A DNA stretch of 64,000 nt from Phocoena phocoena (lineage: Eukaryota > Chordata > Mammalia > Artiodactyla > Phocoenidae): NCBI RefSeq assembly GCF_963924675.1, contig NC_089238.1, forward strand, positions 43,914,879 through 43,978,878. The letters run 5' to 3'. Positions 59,858 to 64,000 of the stretch are shown here, piece by piece. The notes under the pieces are model-generated. The model saw only the letters and a list, made by a program, of their open reading frames with translations, did no database searches and was not told the DNA's origin. Each line of letters starts with the position of its first letter. Positions within the stretch are counted from its first letter, which is position 1. Both the position numbers and the translations under genes were made by a program.

Positions 59858-62649
59858 CTAACATTTATTTTATTCTTTTTTTAAACATCTTTATTGGAGT
59901 ATAATTGCTTTACAATGATGTGTTAGTTCCTGCTGTATAACAAAGTGAATCAGCTATACATATACATATATCCCCATATCTCCTCCCTCTTGAACCTCCC
60001 CCCCACCCTCCCTATCCCACCCCTCTAGGTGGTCACAAAGCACCGAGCTGATCTCCCTGTGCTATGCAGCTGCTTCCCACTAGCTATCTATTTTACATTT
60101 GGTAATGTATATATGTCAATGCTCTCTCTCACTTCCTCCCAGCTTACCCTTCCCCCTCCCCGTGTCCTCAAGTCCATTCTGCACGTCTGCATCTTTATTC
60201 CTGTCCTGCCCCTCGGTTCATCAGAACCATTTTTTTTTTAGATTCCATATATATGTGTTAGCATACGGTATTTGTTCTTCTCTTTGTGACTTCCTTCACT
60301 CAGTATGGCAGACTCTAGGTCCATCCACCTCACTACAAATAACTCAATTTCATTTCTTTTTATGGCTGAGTAATATTCCATTGTATATATGTGCCACATC
60401 TTCTTTATCCATTCATCTGTCGATGGAAACGTAGGTTGCTTCCATGTCCTGGCTATTGTAAATAGAGCTGCAGTGAACATTGTGGTATATGACTCTTTTT
60501 GAATTATGGTTTTCTCAGGGTATATGCCCAGTAGTGGGATTCCTGGGTCATATGGTAGTTCTATTTGTAGTCTTTTAAGGAACCTTCGTACCACTCTCCA
60601 TAGTGGCTGTATCAATTTACATTCCCACCAACAGTGTAGGAGAGTTCGTTTTCTCCACACCCTCTCCAGCATTTCTTGTTTGTAGATTTTTTTGATGATG
60701 GCCATTCTGACCGGTGTGAGATGATATCTCATTGTAGTTTTGATTTGCATTTGTCTAATGATTAATGACGTTGAGCATTCTTTCATGTGTTTGGTGGCAA
60801 TCTGTATATCTTCTTTGGAGAAATGTCTATTTAGGTCTTCTGCCCATTTTTTGGATTGGGTTGTTTGTTATTTTGATATTGAGCTACATGAGCTGCTTGT
60901 AAATTTTGGACATTAATCCTTTGTCAGTTGCTTCATTTGCAAATATTTTCTCCCATTCTGAGGGTTGTCTTTTCGTCTTGTTTATGGTTTCCTTTGCTGT
61001 GCAAAAGCTTTTAAGTTTCATTAGGTTCCATTTGTTTATTTTTATTTCCATTTCTCTAGGAGGTGGGTTACAAAGGATCTTGCTGTCATTTATGTCACAG
61101 AGTGTTCTGCCTATGTTTTCCTCTAAGAGTTTTATAGTGTCTGGCCTTACATTTAGGTCTTTAATCCATTTTGAGTTTATTTTTGTGTATGGTGTTAGGG
61201 AGTGTTCTAATTTCATTCTTTTACATATAGCTGTCCATCCATGCACCACTTATTGAAGAGGCTATCTTTTCTCCATTGTATACTCTTGCCTCCTTTATCA
61301 AAGATAAGGTGACCATATGTGCATGGGTTTATCTCTGGGCTTTCTATCCTGTTCCATTGACCTATATTTCTGTTTTTGTGCCAGTACCATACTGTCTTGA
61401 TGACTGTAGCTTTGTAGTATAGTCTGAAGTCAGGGAGCCTGACTCCTTCAGCTCCGTTTTTCTTTCTCAAGATTGCTTTGGCTATTCGAGGTCTTTTGTG
61501 TTTCCATACAAATTGTGAAATTCTTTTGTTCTAGTTCTGTGAAAAATGCCATTGGTAGTTTGATAGGGATTGCATTGAATCTGTAGATTGCTTTGGGTAG
61601 TAGAGTCATTTTCACAGTGTTGATTCTTCCAGTCCAAGAACATGGTATATCTCTCCATCTGTTTGTATCATCTTTAATTTCTTTCATCAGTGTCTTATAG
61701 TTTTCTGCATACAGGTCTTTTGTTTCCTTAGGTAGGTTTATTCCTAGGTATTTTATTCTTTTTGTTGAAATGGTAAATTGGGAGTGTTTCCTTAATTTCT
61801 CTTTCAGATTTTTCATCATTAGTGTATAGGAATGCAAGAGATCTCTGCATTAATTTTGTATCCTGCTACTCTACCAAATTCACCGATTAGCTCTAGTCGT
61901 TTTCTGGTAGCATCTTTAGGATTCTCCATGTTTAGTATCATGGCATCTCAAACAGTGACAGTGTGTTACCTCTTCTTTTCCGATTTGGATTCCTTTAATT
62001 TCTTTTTCTTCTCTCATTGCTGTGGCTAAAACTTCCAAAACTATGTTGAATAATAGTGGTGAGGGTGGGCAACCTTGTGTTGTTCCTGATCTTAGAGGAA
62101 ATGGTTCCAGTTTTTCATCATTGAGAACGACGTTGGCTGTGGGTTTGTCATATATGGCCTTTATTGTGTTGAGGTAGGTTCCCTCTGTGCCTACTTTCTG
62201 GAGAGTTTTTATCATAAATGGGTGTTGAATTTTGTCGAAAGCTTTCTCTGCATCTGTTGAGATGACCATATGGTTTTTCTCCTTCATTTTGTTAATATGG
62301 TGTATCACGTTGATTGATTTGTGTATATTGAAGAATCCTTGCATTCCTGGGATAAACCCCACTTGATCATGGTGTATGATCCTGTGAATGTGCTGTTGGA
62401 TTCTGTTTGCTAGTATTTTGTTGAGGAGTTTTGTATCTATGTTCATCAGAGATATTGGCCTGTAGTTTTCTATTTTTGTGACATCTTTGTCTGGTTTTGG
62501 TGTCAGGGTGATGGTGGCCTCGTTGAATGAGTTTGGGAGTGTACCTCCGTCTGCTATATTTTGGAAGAGTTTGAGAAGGATAGGTGTTAGCTCTTCTCTA
62601 AATGTTTGATAGAATTCACCTGTGAAGCCATCTGGTCCTGGGCTTTTGT

Positions 62650-62890
62650 TTGTTGGAAGATTTTTTTTTTTTTTTTTTTTTTGTGGTACGCGGGCCTCTC
62701 ACTGTTGTGGCCTCTCCCGTTGCGGAGCACAGGCTCCGGACACGCAGGCTCAGCGGCCATGGCTCACGGGCCCAGCAGCTCCGCGGCACGTGGGATCTTC
62801 CCGGACCGGGGCACGAACCCGCATCCCCTGCATCGGCAGGCGGACTCTCAACCACTGCGCCATCAGGGAATCCCTTGTTGGAAGATTTTT
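62650..62890 (-). mobile_element. CHR-type SINE, short class, nested in L1 ORF2
   Basis: The element proper is about 62666-62874, in reverse orientation with a T run from 62661. Its tRNA end reads CATCAGGGAATCCC on the + strand, with small changes from the usual CACCAGGGAAGCCC. Perfect flanks TTGTTGGAAGATTTTT occur at 62650-62665 and 62875-62890 (16 bp, ending in T's that blur with the tail). Confidence 0.94.
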
Positions 62891-63240
62891 AATCACAATT
62901 TCAATTTCAGTGCTTGTGATTGGTCTGTTTATATTTTCTATTTCTTCCTGGTTCAGTCTCAGAAAGTTGTGCTTTTCTAAGAATTTGTCCATTTCTTCCA
63001 GGTTGTCCATTTTATTGGCATATAGTTGCTTGTAGTAATCTCTCATGATCCTTTGTATTTCTGCAGTGTCAGTTGTTACTTCTCCTTTCTCATTTCTAAT
63101 TCTATTGATTTGAGTCTTCTCCCTTTTTTTCTTGATGAGTCTGGCTAATGGTATATCCATTTTGTTTATCTTCTCAAAGAACCAGCTTTTAGTTTTATTG
63201 ATCTTTGCTATTGTTTTCTTTGTTTCTATTTCATTTATTT

Positions 63241-63512
63241 CTGATCTGATCTTTTTTTTTTTTTTTTTTTTTTTTTTTGCGGTACGCGGGCCTCTCAATG
63301 TTGTGGCCTCTCCCGTTGCAGAGCACAGGCTCTGGACGCTCAGGCTCAGTGGCCATGGCTCTGGACACTCAGGCTCAGCGGCCATGGCTCACGGGCCTAG
63401 CTGCTCCGCGGCATGTGGGATCTTCCCGGACCGGGGCACGAACCCGTGTCCCCTGCATCAGCAGGCGGACTCTCAACTGCTGCGCCACCAGGGAAGCCCT
63501 GATCTGATCTTT
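63241..63512 (-). mobile_element. CHR-type SINE, short class, nested in L1 ORF2, with internal tandem duplication
   Basis: The element proper is about 63254-63498 with a T run of over 25. It is flanked by CTGATCTGATCTTT-type copies at 63241-63254 and 63499-63512. It is longer than its relatives because a 29-bp unit (TCTGGACGCTCAGGCTCAG...) is present twice in tandem, at 63331-63359 and 63360-63388, with two differences between copies. Confidence 0.93.
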
Positions 63513-64000
63513 ATGATTTCTTTTGTTCTGCTAACCTTGGGTTTTATTTTGTTCTTCTTTCTCTAATTGCTTTAGGTGTAAGGTTAGGTTGTTTATTTGA
63601 GATGTTTCTTGTTTCTTGAGGTAGGATTGTATTGCTATAACCTTCCCTCTTAGAACTGCTTTTGCTGCATCCCATAGGTTTTGGGTTGTTGTGTTTTCAT
63701 TGTCATTTGTTTCTAGGTATATTTTGATTTCCTCTTTGATTTCTTCAGTGATCTCTTGGTTATTTAGTACTGTATTGTTTAGCCTCCATGTGTTTGTATT
63801 TTTTACAGTAATTGCTATCTAGTCTTATAGCGTTGTGGTTGGAAAAGATACTTGATACGATTTCAATTTTCTTAAATTTACCAAGGCTTGATTTGTGACC
63901 CAAGATATGGTCTATCCTGGAGAATGTTCCATGAGCACTTGAGAAGAAAGTGTATTCTGTTGTTTTTGGATAGAATGTCCTATAAATATCAATTAAGTTC

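Larger units (their letters stand above)
56330..59874 (+). other. ZFHX3: ZFHX3 intron downstream of exon B, unique part
   Basis: This is intron sequence from the donor to the large L1. It holds a truncated L1 3' end (57068-57322), an L3/CR1-like fragment (57613-57760), a long-class CHR SINE (58231-58557), MIR copies (58572-58751 and about 58980-59070), a candidate enhancer (59.56-59.75 kb) and a TTTA/TTCA repeat. No exon is supported. Confidence 0.75.
59875..64000 (-). mobile_element. Long L1 retrotransposon, 3' end inside window, 5' end beyond it
   Basis: Over 4.1 kb of L1 lies on the minus strand. From 59875 the + strand shows the T tract (A tail), then the 3' UTR to about 60237, then ORF2 running upward to the window edge. 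Within ORF2 the C-terminal region, the reverse-transcriptase region (about 61900-62600), the linker and, near 63850-63960, the last part of the endonuclease (AHGTFSRIDHILGHK) are recognisable. Two short-class CHR SINEs interrupt it (62661-62874 and 63254-63498). The 5' UTR and ORF1 are not in view. It is antisense to ZFHX3. Confidence 0.95.
60238..64000 (-). pseudogene. Broken L1 ORF2 (endonuclease end, reverse transcriptase, C-terminal domain)
   Basis: ORF2 normally encodes an endonuclease plus reverse transcriptase of about 1,270 residues that copies L1 RNA into the genome. Here the frame survives only in pieces: 60238-60786 (C-terminal, ending at a normal stop), 60884-61249, 61213-61470, 61448-61837 and 61916-62446. 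The last of these has [26 protein letters not shown] and [20 protein letters not shown], the classical RT motifs. Just past EEVTHCHCL the catalytic FADD box is lost: a single-base deletion shifts the frame and the second Asp codon is changed to Ala. Two SINE insertions add further breaks upstream. The copy cannot make active enzyme. Confidence 0.9.

Overview
The window is mammalian nuclear DNA, most likely from a cetacean or hippopotamus (Whippomorpha). Two short coding exons lie on the + strand about 52.5 kb apart. Together they encode a run of the zinc-finger/homeodomain transcription factor ZFHX3 (ATBF1). The first exon ends on codon phase 1 and the second begins on the matching phase, so the joined reading is ...[18 protein letters not shown]..., which agrees with ZFHX3. 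Everything else is intronic. The lineage call rests on six tRNA-Glu-type CHR SINEs, several of them nearly identical to each other, plus artiodactyl-type L1 3' ends. I saw no BovB, Bov-tA, Alu, B1 or porcine PRE-1.

Layout: 1-3439 is the end of an upstream intron, with a MER5A-type DNA transposon. 3440-3671 is exon A. It holds the second half of one zinc finger and one whole finger. 3672-56221 is one very long intron. It contains a Tigger-type element with intact ends, a MER3-like fragment, a MaLR solo LTR, old L2, MIR and L1M remnants, CA microsatellites, a 5'-inverted L1 with a SINE nested in it, and two length classes of CHR SINE. Long repeat-poor, AT-motif-rich blocks, notably near 28.6, 30.8, 32.1, 37.7, 39.0 and 51.2 kb, look like conserved non-coding elements. 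56222-56329 is exon B, an acidic linker. 56330-64000 is the next intron. It ends in a long minus-strand L1 that runs off the window, carries two SINE insertions and has a broken ORF2.

There is no operon, CRISPR array, tRNA or rRNA gene, and I saw no second protein gene. Apart from the two exons, the open frames are either fragments of L1 ORF2 or chance ORFs in introns and repeats. I did not find a new multi-gene system. The observations most worth checking are a pair of diverged direct copies of an unclassified ~135-bp element about 2 kb apart in the intron, two in-phase candidate donors and a triple NAG acceptor at exon B, a perfect 18-bp palindrome inside a probable enhancer, and the structure of the twin-primed L1 with its nested SINE.
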